Assembly (NCBI GenBank): GCA_009911505.1
Contig: QXXL01000157.1
Location: 1 to 43,509, forward strand
Direction: 5' to 3'
DNA length: 43,509 bases
Origin: Lachnospiraceae bacterium
GTDB lineage: Bacteria > Bacillota > Clostridia > Lachnospirales > Lachnospiraceae
Shown in pieces: positions 25,713-35,009 of this stretch. Position 1 is the first letter of the stretch; the number at the start of each line of letters is the position of its first letter. Position numbers and translations under genes: made by a program. Below the pieces are notes generated by a model. That model searched no databases. It was not told where the DNA came from and saw only the letters and a list, made by a program, of their open reading frames with translations.

Positions 25713-25958
25713 ATGGCAGTTAAGATCAGGTTAAGAAGAATGGGAAAGAAAAAAGCTCCTTTCTATAGAATCATCGTAGCAGATTCCAGATCTCCCAGGG
25801 ATGGAAGGTTTATTGAGGAAATCGGAACTTATGATCCGACCAGGGATCCTAGCGAATACCGTGTAAACGAAGAGCTTGCAAAGAAATGGCTCTCAAACGG
25901 CGCACAGCCGACAGAGACAGTCAGCAGGATTTTCAAGGCAGCCGGGATCGAAAAATAA
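25713..25958 (+). CDS. rpsP: Ribosomal protein bS16
   Basis: The 81-aa small-subunit protein begins with the bS16 signature [19 protein letters not shown] and continues with [29 protein letters not shown] precedes the ATG. khpA starts 14 bases after the stop codon. The 102-base gap before it holds no obvious terminator. Confidence 0.98.
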   Translation: MAVKIRLRRMGKKKAPFYRIIVADSRSPRDGRFIEEIGTYDPTRDPSEYRVNEELAKKWLSNGAQPTETVSRIFKAAGIEK

Positions 25959-25972
25959 GCGGGGGATGAGTG

Positions 25973-26209
25973 ATGAAAGAATTAGTAGAAGTAATTGCGA
26001 AATCACTGGTCGATTATCCGGATGAAGTCGTTGTCACCGAAGAGGAAACGAACAAAGCCATTGAGCTTAAGCTGCATGTGGCGCAGCCGGATATGGGAAA
26101 GGTAATCGGCAAGCAGGGATGTATTGCAAAAGCAATCCGTTCCGTTGTGAAAGCAGCAGCTTCAAAAGAAGACAAAAAGGTTACTGTGGATATTGTACAA
26201 AAGCAGTAA
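25973..26209 (+). CDS. khpA: KH-domain RNA-binding protein KhpA (YlqC)
   Basis: The 78-aa single KH domain has the GxxG loop in KVIGKQGCIAKAIRSVVKAA. KhpA binds RNA, often with KhpB, and affects cell division and envelope genes in other Firmicutes. The ATG at 25973 is preferred over the overlapping GTG at 25970 because GGGGGA is better spaced. Its place after rpsP is conserved, but rimM, trmD and rplS, which usually follow, are replaced here by gpmI 27 bases downstream. Confidence 0.95.
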   Translation: MKELVEVIAKSLVDYPDEVVVTEEETNKAIELKLHVAQPDMGKVIGKQGCIAKAIRSVVKAAASKEDKKVTVDIVQKQ

Positions 26210-26236
26210 CCGATTTTTTGCAGGAAGGAGGATTCT

Positions 26237-27778
26237 ATGGGTAAAAAACCAACCGTTTTAATGATTTTGGACGGGTTTGGATTAAACGACGATACAAACG
26301 GCAATGCCGTAGCGTTAGCCGAAACCCCCAATATTGACAGGTTAATGAAAGAATGCCCGTTTGTAAAAGGGTATGCCAGCGGGCTTTCCGTAGGTTTGCC
26401 GGATGGGCAGATGGGCAATTCCGAAGTTGGGCACCTTAATATGGGCGCCGGAAGGATTGTATACCAGGAGCTGACCCGGATTACGAAAGAAATCGAAGAA
26501 GGTACCTTTTTCAAAAACCCAGAGTTGTTGCGTGCGGTGGAAAATGTAAAGAAGAACAATTCTGATTTACATTTGTACGGGCTGTTGTCAGATGGCGGCG
26601 TCCACAGCCATAACACGCATTTGTACGGCTTGCTTGAGCTTGCCAAACGGGAAGGCGTAGAAAACGTCTATGTACATTGTTTCTTAGACGGAAGGGATAC
26701 CTCGCCGACTTCCGGCAAGGGATTTATCGAAGCGTTGGAAGCAAAGATGAAAGAAATCGGCGTTGGCAAAATTGCAGGTATCTGCGGGCGTTACTATGTT
26801 ATGGACAGGGACAATCGGTGGGATCGTGTCGAAGCCGCTTACCGTGCGCTTACTTTAGGCGAAGGTGTAAGGGCAAAGAGTGCAGTAGAGGCTATAGATG
26901 CATCTTATGCTGAGGATAAGACGGATGAATTTGTAATGCCGACCGTAATCGAAGAAAACGGTGCGCCAGTTGCCACGATCAAAGATGGCGACAGCATTAT
27001 CTTTTTTAATTTCCGCCCAGACCGCGCGAGGGAAATCACCAGGACATTTTGTGCAGACGAGTTTGACGGGTTTGACAGAGGGCCTAGGAAACAGGTTGTA
27101 TATGTATGTTTTTCCGAATATGATGTAACTATCCCGAACAAGACGGTTGCATTTAAAAAGGTAGAACTGGAAAATACATTTGGGCAGTACCTTGCAGCGC
27201 ATCAAATGACGCAGGCGAGGATTGCGGAAACCGAAAAATACGCGCATGTTACGTTTTTCTTTAACGGCGGTGTAGAAGAGCCAAATCCGGGAGAGGATCG
27301 TATCCTGGTCAATTCCCCGAAGGTTGCCACGTATGATCTGCAGCCGGAAATGAGCGCGCCTGCCGTATGCGATAAGCTGGTAGAAGCGATTGAATCAGGC
27401 AAATATGATGTAATTATCATCAATTTTGCCAATCCAGATATGGTAGGCCATACAGGGGTGTTAGATGCGGCTGTCCAAGCGGTAGGCACGGTGGATACAT
27501 GCGTAGGCAGGGCAGTGGAAGCGCTCAAAAAAGCGGACGGGCAGATGTTTATCTGTGCGGATCACGGTAATGCAGAGCAGCTGGTTGATTATGAAAACGG
27601 CGGAAGCTTTACGGCGCATACGATTAACCCAGTTCCGTTTATCCTGGTAAATTATGACCCGGCATATACGTTGAAAGAAGGCGGATGTTTAGCAGATATT
27701 ATTCCTACGCTCATTGAGATGATGGGGATGGAGCAGCCGGCGGAGATGACGGGAAAATCACTGTTAGTGAAAAAATAG
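26237..27778 (+). CDS. gpmI: 2,3-bisphosphoglycerate-independent phosphoglycerate mutase
   Basis: This Mn-dependent glycolytic enzyme interconverts 3- and 2-phosphoglycerate. The phosphoserine nucleophile is Ser62 in QMGNSEVGHLNMGAG; other signatures are MILDGFGLND at the N-terminus, DGRDTSP, ICGRYYVMDRD, FFNFRPDRAR and ADHGNAEQ near the C-terminus. The 513-aa length is normal. AAGGAGG precedes the ATG. It begins 27 bases after khpA with no terminator, so it probably joins the rpsP transcript. A terminator follows. Confidence 0.98.
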   Translation: MGKKPTVLMILDGFGLNDDTNGNAVALAETPNIDRLMKECPFVKGYASGLSVGLPDGQMGNSEVGHLNMGAGRIVYQELTRITKEIEEGTFFKNPELLRAVENVKKNNSDLHLYGLLSDGGVHSHNTHLYGLLELAKREGVENVYVHCFLDGRDTSPTSGKGFIEALEAKMKEIGVGKIAGICGRYYVMDRDNRWDRVEAAYRALTLGEGVRAKSAVEAIDASYAEDKTDEFVMPTVIEENGAPVATIKDGDSIIFFNFRPDRAREITRTFCADEFDGFDRGPRKQVVYVCFSEYDVTIPNKTVAFKKVELENTFGQYLAAHQMTQARIAETEKYAHVTFFFNGGVEEPNPGEDRILVNSPKVATYDLQPEMSAPAVCDKLVEAIESGKYDVIIINFANPDMVGHTGVLDAAVQAVGTVDTCVGRAVEALKKADGQMFICADHGNAEQLVDYENGGSFTAHTINPVPFILVNYDPAYTLKEGGCLADIIPTLIEMMGMEQPAEMTGKSLLVKK

Positions 27779-27790
27779 AGCTGGTAATGG

Positions 27791-27828
27791 GAGGCAAGGG
27801 CGTTTTGGCGCTTTTGCCTCTTAATTTA
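27791..27828 (+). terminator. Terminator after gpmI
   Basis: GAGGCAA (27791-27797) pairs with TTGCCTC (27815-27821) around a GC-containing inner stem, followed by TTAATTT. Confidence 0.65.
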
Positions 27829-27869
27829 TTTCAAATGATTGTAAAATGCAAAAGAATTAAGTATAATAA

Positions 27870-28060
27870 TTAGAGCGTACCCCCCCCCAAAAAAAAACAT
27901 TTCCACCGTCTGCATCCCCCCACTTAGTGCTATATTTGCACCGAATCCGGTCAACGTAGCCCGCTACGCCCCTCATTTGGTACAAATCTCCTATATCATA
28001 CCCTTTGGGTATTAAGTGGAGAATACATCCGCCGGAAAGCATTTTTCAAACATGCTTTAA
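27870..28060. repeat. Candidate structured non-coding element B
   Basis: The gene-free stretch 27779-28166 holds this element. Nine C are followed by nine A (27880-27897). CCACTTA (27920-27926) pairs with TAAGTGG (28013-28019) over ~100 bases; inside are CGTAGC-CC-GCTACG (27955-27968) and ATACCC-TTT-GGGTAT (27998-28012), and ATTTGCACCGAAT is largely complementary to ATTTGGTACAAAT. The right edge, AAAGCAT-TTTTCAAAC-ATGCTTT, is itself a 7-bp hairpin. TTAGAGC at the left edge echoes GCTTTAA at the right. It looks like a palindromic mobile element or a folded RNA. Confidence 0.5.
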
Positions 28061-28106
28061 ATCACCAGAAAATAGCTGCTGTATATATAGAAATTAAAAT
28101 TTACTG

Positions 28107-28135
28107 TTCCCAAATGAAAAAGAGTCTGCTATAAT
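28107..28135 (+). promoter_or_regulatory. Promoter of the Asp23-family gene
   Basis: TTCCCA (28107-28112), 17 bases, perfect TATAAT (28130-28135), 32 bases before the start codon. Confidence 0.65.
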
Positions 28136-28166
28136 ACAGTTAAATATCATCCAGGAGGTATTTCAG

Positions 28167-28544
28167 ATGGCTGAGAATAGAAAAGGCTTTAAAATCAAAG
28201 AAGATAAATTAGGCAAGGTAAAGATTGCGGACGAAGTAGTTGCTATTATTGCTGGCCTGGCTGCTACTGAGGTGGAGGGTGTCAGCTCCATGGCAGGGAA
28301 TATTACAAATGAGCTAGTCAGCCGGCTTGGCATGAAGAACCTGTCCAAAGGAATCCGTGTCGAGGTAACGGACGGCATAGTGCGTGTGGATGTTGCGTTA
28401 AACATCGCATATGGGTATGCGATCCCAGAAGTGTCCTCGAAAGTTCAGGAGAAGGTAAAGGTCGCAATCGAGAATATGACAGGACTAGAGGTATCCAGTA
28501 TAAATGTCAGAATTGCCAGTGTTGATATGGGGACAGGCAGGTAA
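28167..28544 (+). CDS. Asp23/Gls24-family envelope stress protein
   Basis: The 125-aa protein has the Asp23 pattern KIADEVVAIIAGLAATEVEGV, then VEVTDGIVRVDVALNIAYG and the amphipathic C-terminal half VQEKVKVAIENMTGLEVSSI. Members are small cytosolic or membrane-associated proteins linked to envelope homeostasis. Location just before nusB is the usual Firmicute arrangement (YqhY position). AGGAGG precedes the ATG. A terminator directly follows, so nusB may need read-through or its own promoter. Confidence 0.93.
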   Translation: MAENRKGFKIKEDKLGKVKIADEVVAIIAGLAATEVEGVSSMAGNITNELVSRLGMKNLSKGIRVEVTDGIVRVDVALNIAYGYAIPEVSSKVQEKVKVAIENMTGLEVSSINVRIASVDMGTGR

Positions 28545-28571
28545 AGGGTGTCTATACGGCACCCTTTTTTA
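28543..28571 (+). terminator. Terminator after the Asp23-family gene
   Basis: AAAGGGTG (28543-28550) pairs with CACCCTTT (28560-28567), followed by TTT. The stem overlaps the stop codon. Confidence 0.75.
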
Positions 28572-28624
28572 TATAGCCCTGTTTAAAATTACTGTGTTAA
28601 AAAATCAGAAAAAGGAGAAGCCAG

Positions 28625-29050
28625 ATGACGAGAAGTAAAATGAGGGAAAAGACATTCCAGCTATTGTTCCGTATAGAATTCCACCAGGAGCAAGAGCTGC
28701 CGGGACAGCTTGTATATCTGGAGGAGGATTACCTGGCAGACGATGGGGAGGACGTGGATAAGGATATTGCTTCGGAATCAGATATTGCGTATATTGAGAA
28801 AAAAGCAGCGGCCATTGCGGCGCATGCGGCTGAGATAGACAGCAAAATCAACGCGGTTGCGAAGGGGTGGAAGACAAACCGCATGGGCAAGGTGGAGCTG
28901 GCCATTATCCGCCTTGCGGTTTATGAAATTAAATACGATGAAGATATCCCAACGGGCGTAGCTATTAATGAGGCGGTGGAGCTGGCAAAGAAATACGGCA
29001 CCAAGGATGCGCCTTCCTTTGTAAACGGGATTCTGGCAAAAATTGTATGA
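28625..29050 (+). CDS. nusB: Transcription antitermination protein NusB
   Basis: NusB binds boxA RNA with NusE during rRNA antitermination. The all-helical 141-aa protein begins SKMREKTFQLLFRIEF and ends with the family block ELAIIRLAVYEIKYDEDIPTGVAINEAVELAKKYGTKDAPSFVNGILAKI, seen here as overlapping signature segments from residue ~88 on. AAAGGAG precedes the ATG. xseA starts within its stop codon (ATGA), implying coupled translation and the head of a long housekeeping operon. Confidence 0.96.
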   Translation: MTRSKMREKTFQLLFRIEFHQEQELPGQLVYLEEDYLADDGEDVDKDIASESDIAYIEKKAAAIAAHAAEIDSKINAVAKGWKTNRMGKVELAIIRLAVYEIKYDEDIPTGVAINEAVELAKKYGTKDAPSFVNGILAKIV

Positions 29051-30252
29051 AAAAGAACACATATACCGTAGGACAGGTAAACGCCTACATTAAAAATATG
29101 TTTGCCCAGGATTTCATGCTGCATGGCATCTGCATCAAGGGAGAAGTTTCCAATTGCAAATACCACTCCTCCGGGCATATTTATTTTACGATAAAAGATG
29201 AAAAAGCAGCGATGTCCGCCGTAATGTTTGCCGGAAACCGGGGCGGGTTAAGCTTTTACATGCAGGAAGGGGACAGGGTGCTTGTAACGGGATCGGTCGA
29301 AGTATACGAGCGGGACGGGCGATACCAGCTTTATGCAAAGGAGATTGAAAAGGACGGCGAAGGCAGCCTGTTTTTAAAATTCGAGGCATTAAAGTGCGAA
29401 TTGGAGGAAATGGGTATGTTTGCCCCCGAATATAAAAAACAGATACCCAAATATATCCGCACGCTTGGCGTTGTAACAGCGCCTACCGGGGCGGCGGTAC
29501 AGGATATCCGCAACATTGCAGGCAGGAGGAACCCTTATGTGCAGGTGATTTTATACCCGGCAAAGGTACAGGGGGACGGGGCAGCGGAAAGCATTGTAAA
29601 CGGAATCCGTGCTTTGGATACCCTGGGTGTAGATGTTATAATTGTGGGACGGGGCGGCGGCTCCATTGAAGATTTGTGGGCGTTTAATGAAGAGCCTGTG
29701 GCACGGGCCATATTTGAATGCCAAACCCCGGTGATTTCTGCAGTTGGCCATGAGACGGATACTACAATTGCAGATTTTGTGGCAGATTTGCGTGCCCCCA
29801 CGCCTTCGGCCGGGGCGGAGCTTGCCGTATATGATGTATATGATCTGTTTGACGAAATGGCCAATTTAAGCCATCGCCTGAAACGGTCCGCAGAGTGGAA
29901 ACTTGATTTGGCAAAAAGCCGCTGCGGGGCTCTTATGGGCAGGCTTTCGGCAAAAAGCCCTGCAAACCGCCTGAATGAAAACAGGCAGTATGCCGCAAAC
30001 CTTGAACAAAAGCTTATACAGAAAATGGACGGGGCAGTGCGGGATGCCAAATACAGGCTTGGGATGTTTGCTGGGCATATGGACGGGGTTTCCCCAGTAA
30101 AGCAGTTGAGTAAAGGGCTTGCATTTGTTACCGATGCAGACGGCTGGCGGATAAGCGGGATTTCGGGCATAAAGCCTGGAGACGTGGTACGGGTGCGTTT
30201 GCAGGATGGGACAATTGTGGCAGGAGTAAAGGATGTTGTCAGAGGTGCATGA
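29047..30252 (+). CDS. xseA: Exodeoxyribonuclease VII large subunit
   Basis: XseA with XseB degrades single-stranded DNA. An OB-fold (residues ~1-100, TVGQVNAYIKNMF, ISNCKYHSSGHIYFTIKD-like segment) precedes the catalytic core with GVVTAPTGAAVQDI, VIIVGRGGGSIEDLWAFNEE and SAVGHETDTTIADFVADLRAPTP, split across residues ~135-250. The total of 401 aa is near normal. It overlaps nusB by four bases and lies 50 bases before xseB. Confidence 0.96.
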   Translation: MKKNTYTVGQVNAYIKNMFAQDFMLHGICIKGEVSNCKYHSSGHIYFTIKDEKAAMSAVMFAGNRGGLSFYMQEGDRVLVTGSVEVYERDGRYQLYAKEIEKDGEGSLFLKFEALKCELEEMGMFAPEYKKQIPKYIRTLGVVTAPTGAAVQDIRNIAGRRNPYVQVILYPAKVQGDGAAESIVNGIRALDTLGVDVIIVGRGGGSIEDLWAFNEEPVARAIFECQTPVISAVGHETDTTIADFVADLRAPTPSAGAELAVYDVYDLFDEMANLSHRLKRSAEWKLDLAKSRCGALMGRLSAKSPANRLNENRQYAANLEQKLIQKMDGAVRDAKYRLGMFAGHMDGVSPVKQLSKGLAFVTDADGWRISGISGIKPGDVVRVRLQDGTIVAGVKDVVRGA

Positions 30253-30302
30253 AAACCGCAGGCAGCAAATAAAACGTTATGAAAAAGGAAAGGCAGTATA
30301 AA

Positions 30303-30536
30303 ATGGAAACAACGGAAATACAGACAGCCGGGGAAACCGGATTGAATTTGGAAGAGCTGTTTGCCCAGGTTGAAGATATCTTGGAGCAAATGGATGATAA
30401 AGATATATCGCTTGAAAAATCCTTCCTTTTGTATGAAGAAGGCATGAAAAAGCTAAAACAGTGCAATGATAAAATTGACCAGGTAGAGAAAAAGATGCTG
30501 GTCATCCGTGAGCAGGGTGATTTGACGGAATTTTAA
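30303..30536 (+). CDS. xseB: Exodeoxyribonuclease VII small subunit
   Basis: The 77-aa helical-hairpin subunit carries LEELFAQVEDILEQMDD, then SLEKSFLLYEEGMKKLKQC. Start 30303 is chosen over an in-frame ATG at 30279 because AAGGAAAGG lies ~10 bases upstream and the length then matches the family. ispA follows after ten bases. Multiple XseB copies bind one XseA in the known enzyme. Confidence 0.93.
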   Translation: METTEIQTAGETGLNLEELFAQVEDILEQMDDKDISLEKSFLLYEEGMKKLKQCNDKIDQVEKKMLVIREQGDLTEF

Positions 30537-30546
30537 GGGAGTTGTT

Positions 30547-31437
30547 ATGGATTTTCAGACAGAGTTAAAAAGCAGGATAACGCAAATAGAACAGATTTTA
30601 AAGAACTGCCTGCCAGAAGAAAAGGGTTATCAAAAAACAGTTATAGAAGCTATGAATTACAGTGTCCTTGCAGGAGGCAAACGCCTGCGTCCAATGCTTA
30701 TGATGGAGACATACCGTTTGTTTGGCGGAAATGGTACAGTGGTTGAGCCATTTGCGGCAGCGATCGAAATGATCCACACATATTCGCTGGTGCACGATGA
30801 TCTTCCGGCGATGGACAATGACGAATACCGCCGCGGTAAAAGGACAACGCATGCCGTATACGGGGAAGCTATGGGCATTTTGGCGGGGGATGCACTTTTA
30901 AATTTTGCCTACGAAACGGCAGCAAAGGCGTTTTCCATGGAACCTGGAGGGGCAAGCGTTGGAAGGGCTTTTGAAGTTTTGGCGCAGAAAGCCGGGATTT
31001 ACGGTATGGTTGGCGGCCAGACGGCAGATGTGGAAGCGGAAGGGGCAGGAGAGGCTTCTGTGGACAAGCTTACCTTTATTTACCGCCTGAAAACAGGTGC
31101 GCTGATTGAAGCCGCTATGCTTTCCGGGGCTATTTTGGCAGGGGCAGGGGAAGCGGAGCAAAGGCTTATTGAACAGATTGCCGGGGAAATTGGGATGGCG
31201 TTCCAGATACAGGATGATATTTTGGATGTGACAAGCACATTAGAAGTACTGGGCAAACCAATCGGCAGCGATCAGAAGAACCAAAAGACGACATATGTGT
31301 CGTTATTTGGGATGGAGCAGGCAAAAGAGAAGGCAGGGCAATTATTTGGGGACGCAATGGACAAGCTTGATTCCCTTTCCGTCAAAAACCCGTTTTTGTC
31401 TGAATTATTACGAAGTTTGATACATCGGGAAAAATAG
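30547..31437 (+). CDS. ispA: Farnesyl/geranyl diphosphate synthase (polyprenyl synthetase)
   Basis: The 296-aa enzyme condenses isopentenyl diphosphate with allylic diphosphates. The first Asp-rich motif DDLPAMDND starts at Asp84 and the second, QIQDDILD, is near residue 222; [11 protein letters not shown] and [11 protein letters not shown] are also typical. AAGGGAG precedes the ATG. It sits directly before dxs, linking precursor supply (MEP pathway) with chain elongation. Product length cannot be fixed from sequence alone; farnesyl diphosphate is usual for this gene position. Confidence 0.95.
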   Translation: MDFQTELKSRITQIEQILKNCLPEEKGYQKTVIEAMNYSVLAGGKRLRPMLMMETYRLFGGNGTVVEPFAAAIEMIHTYSLVHDDLPAMDNDEYRRGKRTTHAVYGEAMGILAGDALLNFAYETAAKAFSMEPGGASVGRAFEVLAQKAGIYGMVGGQTADVEAEGAGEASVDKLTFIYRLKTGALIEAAMLSGAILAGAGEAEQRLIEQIAGEIGMAFQIQDDILDVTSTLEVLGKPIGSDQKNQKTTYVSLFGMEQAKEKAGQLFGDAMDKLDSLSVKNPFLSELLRSLIHREK

Positions 31438-31447
31438 AGGTGCCGTT

Positions 31448-33330
31448 ATGGTATTGGAGAAGATTACACAGGCAAATGATATTAAAAAGGTGGGCAAAGC
31501 AGAATGGAGCTTATTGGCGGAGGAGATCAGGGCATTTTTAATTGATAAAATCTCCCTTTCCGGAGGGCATTTGGCTTCAAACTTAGGTGCTGTGGAGCTG
31601 ACAATGGCGCTGCACCTTGCATTTGATTTGCCGAAGGATAAAATAGTATGGGATGTAGGGCATCAGTCTTATACACATAAAATACTGACCGGGCGTATGG
31701 ATGGGTTTGACACATTGCGCAAATACGGCGGCATGAGCGGTTTCCCTAAACGGGGCGAGAGCGAATGCGACTGCTTTAATACAGGGCACAGCTCTACTTC
31801 GATTTCTGCAGGGCTTGGATACGCCATGGCGCGGCAGATTAAAGGAGAGGATTATAAAGTCGTTTCGGTGATAGGCGACGGCGCGCTGACGGGGGGCATG
31901 GCGTATGAGGCTATGAACAACGCTTCTAGGATCCGCTCGAACTTTATTATAGTGTTAAACGATAATAATATGTCTATTTCGGAAAACGTAGGAGGCCTGT
32001 CAAAGCATTTAAATAACCTGCGTACAGCAAAGCCTTATCAGGAAATCAAGACGGGGATTGCCAATTCCCTCAGCCGTATCCCAGTTTGCGGGGAAGGGCT
32101 GGTAGAGCGGATCCGTAAGACGAAAAGCGGTATTAAGCACCTTTTGGTGCCGGGGATGCTGTTTGAGGATATGGGGATTATGTACTTAGGCCCAGTGGAC
32201 GGCCACAATATTTCCCAAATGGTGAAAGCGTTTAGAGAAGCTACCAGGCTGCAAGGCCCGGTGCTTGTGCATGTGCTGACTAAAAAAGGCAAAGGGTACC
32301 GGCCTGCAGAACGCCATCCGGCGCGGTTCCATGGGACAGATCCGTTTAACATAAAAACGGGCCTTCCATTAAAAAAACGGGTAAAAGCGAATTATACGGA
32401 TGTCTTTTCTACGGTGATGTGTAAACTGGGGGAACGCGATCCGTCGGTTGTAGCTGTGACTGCCGCTATGTCGGATGGTACGGGTTTAAAACGTTTCCAT
32501 AACAAATATCCGGAGCGTTTTTTTGATGTTGGGATTGCGGAAGGGCATATGGCGACGTTTGCTGCAGGGCTTGCGGCTGCAGGGCTTAAACCTGTTGTGG
32601 CGGTTTATTCGTCATTTTTGCAGCGGGCGTACGATCAGGTGCTGCATGATGTCTGTATCCAGAACCTTCCGGTGGTATTTGCTGTTGACAGGGCGGGGCT
32701 TGTAGGAAGCGACGGGGAAACGCACCAGGGGATTTTTGACATTTCCTACCTTTGTGGTATCCGAATATGACAGTAATGGCGCCTAAGAATAAATGGGAGC
32801 TATCCGATATGGTTAAATTTGCTATAGGGATTGGCGCCCCGGCAGCGGTGCGCTATCCCCGGGGAGAAGCGTACGACGGGCTAAAGGAGTTTCGGAGCCT
32901 TTTGGTTTATGGAAAAAGCGAGGTACTGTATCAAGAGGGGCAAATAGCGCTTCTGGCGCTTGGCAGCATGGTGAAAACCGGGGAGCTGGTACGGGAAATG
33001 CTGCATGAAAAAGGGTATCGATGTACGCTTGTCAATGCGAGGTTTGCAAAGCCCTTGGATGAAGAGATGATTCTGGGGCTTACAAAAGGGCATAAGCTGC
33101 TTGTGACGCTGGAAGAAAATGTGGCAAGCGGCGGGTTTGGCGAGCGTGTGACAGAGGTTTTGAACCGGAATTTTGCCAGGATCCATGTGGTGAATGTTTC
33201 GATTCCGGATGCATATGTAGAGCACGGAAATGTAGAGATTTTGCGGCGTGTGACAGGGATAGATGAAGCTACGGTTGTGGAAAGGGTTTTAGAGGAGTAT
33301 TCCCGCTGCTGCAAATCAGACATTGGATAG
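31448..33330 (+). pseudogene. dxs: 1-deoxy-D-xylulose-5-phosphate synthase, split by a -1 frameshift
   Basis: Dxs makes DXP from pyruvate and glyceraldehyde 3-phosphate, the first MEP-pathway step, using thiamine diphosphate. The first reading frame (31448-32770) carries [29 protein letters not shown], the TPP motif [17 protein letters not shown], and [12 protein letters not shown] with [15 protein letters not shown]. It then runs out of frame after FDISYLCGI. The continuing frame resumes at ~32761 with [10 protein letters not shown] and runs to 33330. Between Leu (32750-32752) and Pro (32761-32763) there are eight bases where nine are needed, so one base is missing. Together the halves give ~627 aa, the normal length. 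Everything else is intact, so this is a very recent mutation or a sequencing error. Confidence 0.9.
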
Positions 33331-33338
33331 GTAATAGC

Positions 33339-34148
33339 ATGAAAGAACGTTTGGATATTTTAGTAACATCCCGGGGCCTTGCCCCCTCAAGGGAGAAGGC
33401 GAAAGCCTTGATCATGGAAGGAAAAATATTTGTCAACGGGCAAAGGGAAGATAAAGCAGGCAGCATGTTTCCGGAAGACTGCCAGATTAACCTGCATGGC
33501 GCCCCGTTAAAATACGTCAGCCGGGGCGGCCTAAAGCTAGAAAAAGCGATGGCACAGTTTGGCATTTGCTTAAAGGGGAAAATCTGCATGGATATCGGCG
33601 CGTCTACCGGGGGCTTTACGGACTGTATGCTGCAGCACGGCGCGTCAAAGGTATACGCCGTAGATGTCGGGTATGGCCAGTTCGCTTGGAAGCTTAGGCA
33701 GGACGCGCGTGTCGTCTGTATGGAAAAAACCAATATCCGTTACGTTACCCCAGAGGATATAGCAGACCGTCTGGATTTCGCGTCTGTAGATGTGTCCTTC
33801 ATTTCCCTGGAAAAAGTACTTGGCGCGGCAAGGGAGCTTTTGTCTGATACAGGGGAAATGGTCTGCCTGATTAAGCCACAGTTTGAAGCCGGAAGGGAAA
33901 AAGTTGGTAAGAAGGGTGTGGTAAAGGATAAAGGGGTACATAAAGAAGTGATAGAAAGCGTGGCATCTTATGCCGCGGGGCTTGGCTTTGGTATAAATGC
34001 CCTGGAGTATTCCCCTATCAAAGGGCCGGAAGGGAATATCGAATATTTGATTTACATTATAAAGAACGGGGAAGGGGGCGAGGCAGGCGCAGTAGATATT
34101 GCTAAAACCGTGGAAGCGGCGCATGCTGCGCTTGAGAAAAAAGCATGA
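33339..34148 (+). CDS. tlyA: TlyA-family rRNA 2'-O-methyltransferase
   Basis: The 269-aa protein has an N-terminal S4 RNA-binding domain (MKERLDILVTSRGLAPSREK, residues 1-60) and a FtsJ-like methyltransferase domain with the SAM motif MDIGASTGGFTDCMLQHGA, then VYAVDVGYGQFAWKLRQD and the KPQFEAGREKVGKKGVVKD block. Family members methylate 16S and/or 23S rRNA; older annotations call them hemolysin A. It overlaps nadK by four bases (ATGA). Confidence 0.94.
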   Translation: MKERLDILVTSRGLAPSREKAKALIMEGKIFVNGQREDKAGSMFPEDCQINLHGAPLKYVSRGGLKLEKAMAQFGICLKGKICMDIGASTGGFTDCMLQHGASKVYAVDVGYGQFAWKLRQDARVVCMEKTNIRYVTPEDIADRLDFASVDVSFISLEKVLGAARELLSDTGEMVCLIKPQFEAGREKVGKKGVVKDKGVHKEVIESVASYAAGLGFGINALEYSPIKGPEGNIEYLIYIIKNGEGGEAGAVDIAKTVEAAHAALEKKA

Positions 34149-34975
34149 AAAAATTCTGTATCATTGCCAATTCCTATAAAGACAAAGGATTTACCCTGAC
34201 TGGAAAAATGAAATCGCGTATAGCGCTCAAGGGAGGGAGCTGCCAGAGTATTTTGGAAGGTGAAGAGCTGCCCAAGCAGGCGGAGGGTATTTTTGTGCTT
34301 GGCGGCGATGGGACTCTGATCCGGGCGGCAGGTATTGCGTCCGAACGGGACATTCCGTTAATAGGCGTAAATTTAGGGCATGTGGGGTACCTTTGCGAAT
34401 TGGAAGAGAAAAACGTCTATGCTGCAATCGATGAAATTATGAAGGGGAATTATTTCATAGAAGAGCGGATGATGCTCAGCGGGTATGCCGATGAAAAAAA
34501 AAGTGGGGTACAGTTCCCCAAAAAATCCTTAAATGATATTGTGATTCTGCGTAAAGGCGCGCTGCAGCTTATGGAGCTGATTGTATCCGTCAATGGGGGC
34601 TATCTGCATACCTTCCGTGCAGACGGGATTATTGTGGCGACCCCGACCGGATCTACAGGATATAGCTTATCCGCAGGCGGCCCGATTATCGATCCCAAAG
34701 CGCGTATGATCCTTATTACACCTGTTAATGCCCATGATTTGAATGCCAAAAGTATTGTTGTCGGCGCAGAGGATGAGGTGACGATAGAGCTGCGCAGCAG
34801 GCAGCCCGAAAAGCAGGAGCGCGCGGACGTAAATGTAGACGGCGAGCTTGTGATGGAATTGTCCCCCGGTGAATCCATTACCATCCGTACCTCGGAGCAG
34901 GTTACAAAAATTATGAAATTAAGCAAGATAAGTTTTTTGGAAATATTAAGAAAAAAAATGCAGATATATTCTTAA
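34145..34975 (+). CDS. nadK: NAD kinase
   Basis: NadK phosphorylates NAD to NADP. Signatures: the GGDGT motif with catalytic Asp55, GVNLGHVGYLCEL, and the VATPTGSTGYSLSAGGPIID segment around residues 160-179. The 276-aa length is normal. The start overlaps tlyA by four bases. The ArgR gene starts 34 bases downstream. Confidence 0.96.
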   Translation: MKKFCIIANSYKDKGFTLTGKMKSRIALKGGSCQSILEGEELPKQAEGIFVLGGDGTLIRAAGIASERDIPLIGVNLGHVGYLCELEEKNVYAAIDEIMKGNYFIEERMMLSGYADEKKSGVQFPKKSLNDIVILRKGALQLMELIVSVNGGYLHTFRADGIIVATPTGSTGYSLSAGGPIIDPKARMILITPVNAHDLNAKSIVVGAEDEVTIELRSRQPEKQERADVNVDGELVMELSPGESITIRTSEQVTKIMKLSKISFLEILRKKMQIYS

Positions 34976-35009
34976 TATATTTGTGCAGCAAAAAGGCGGA
35001 GCATTCAGA

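Noticed and set aside
27857..28042. 61-aa open frame on the - strand across element B
   Set aside because: It has no ribosome binding site, runs through the C9-A9 tract and mirrors the inverted repeats; composition looks like a by-product of the structured DNA.
31448..33330. Two separate functional genes for the halves of dxs
   Set aside because: The second half has no credible start or ribosome binding site and continues the Dxs sequence exactly at the break.
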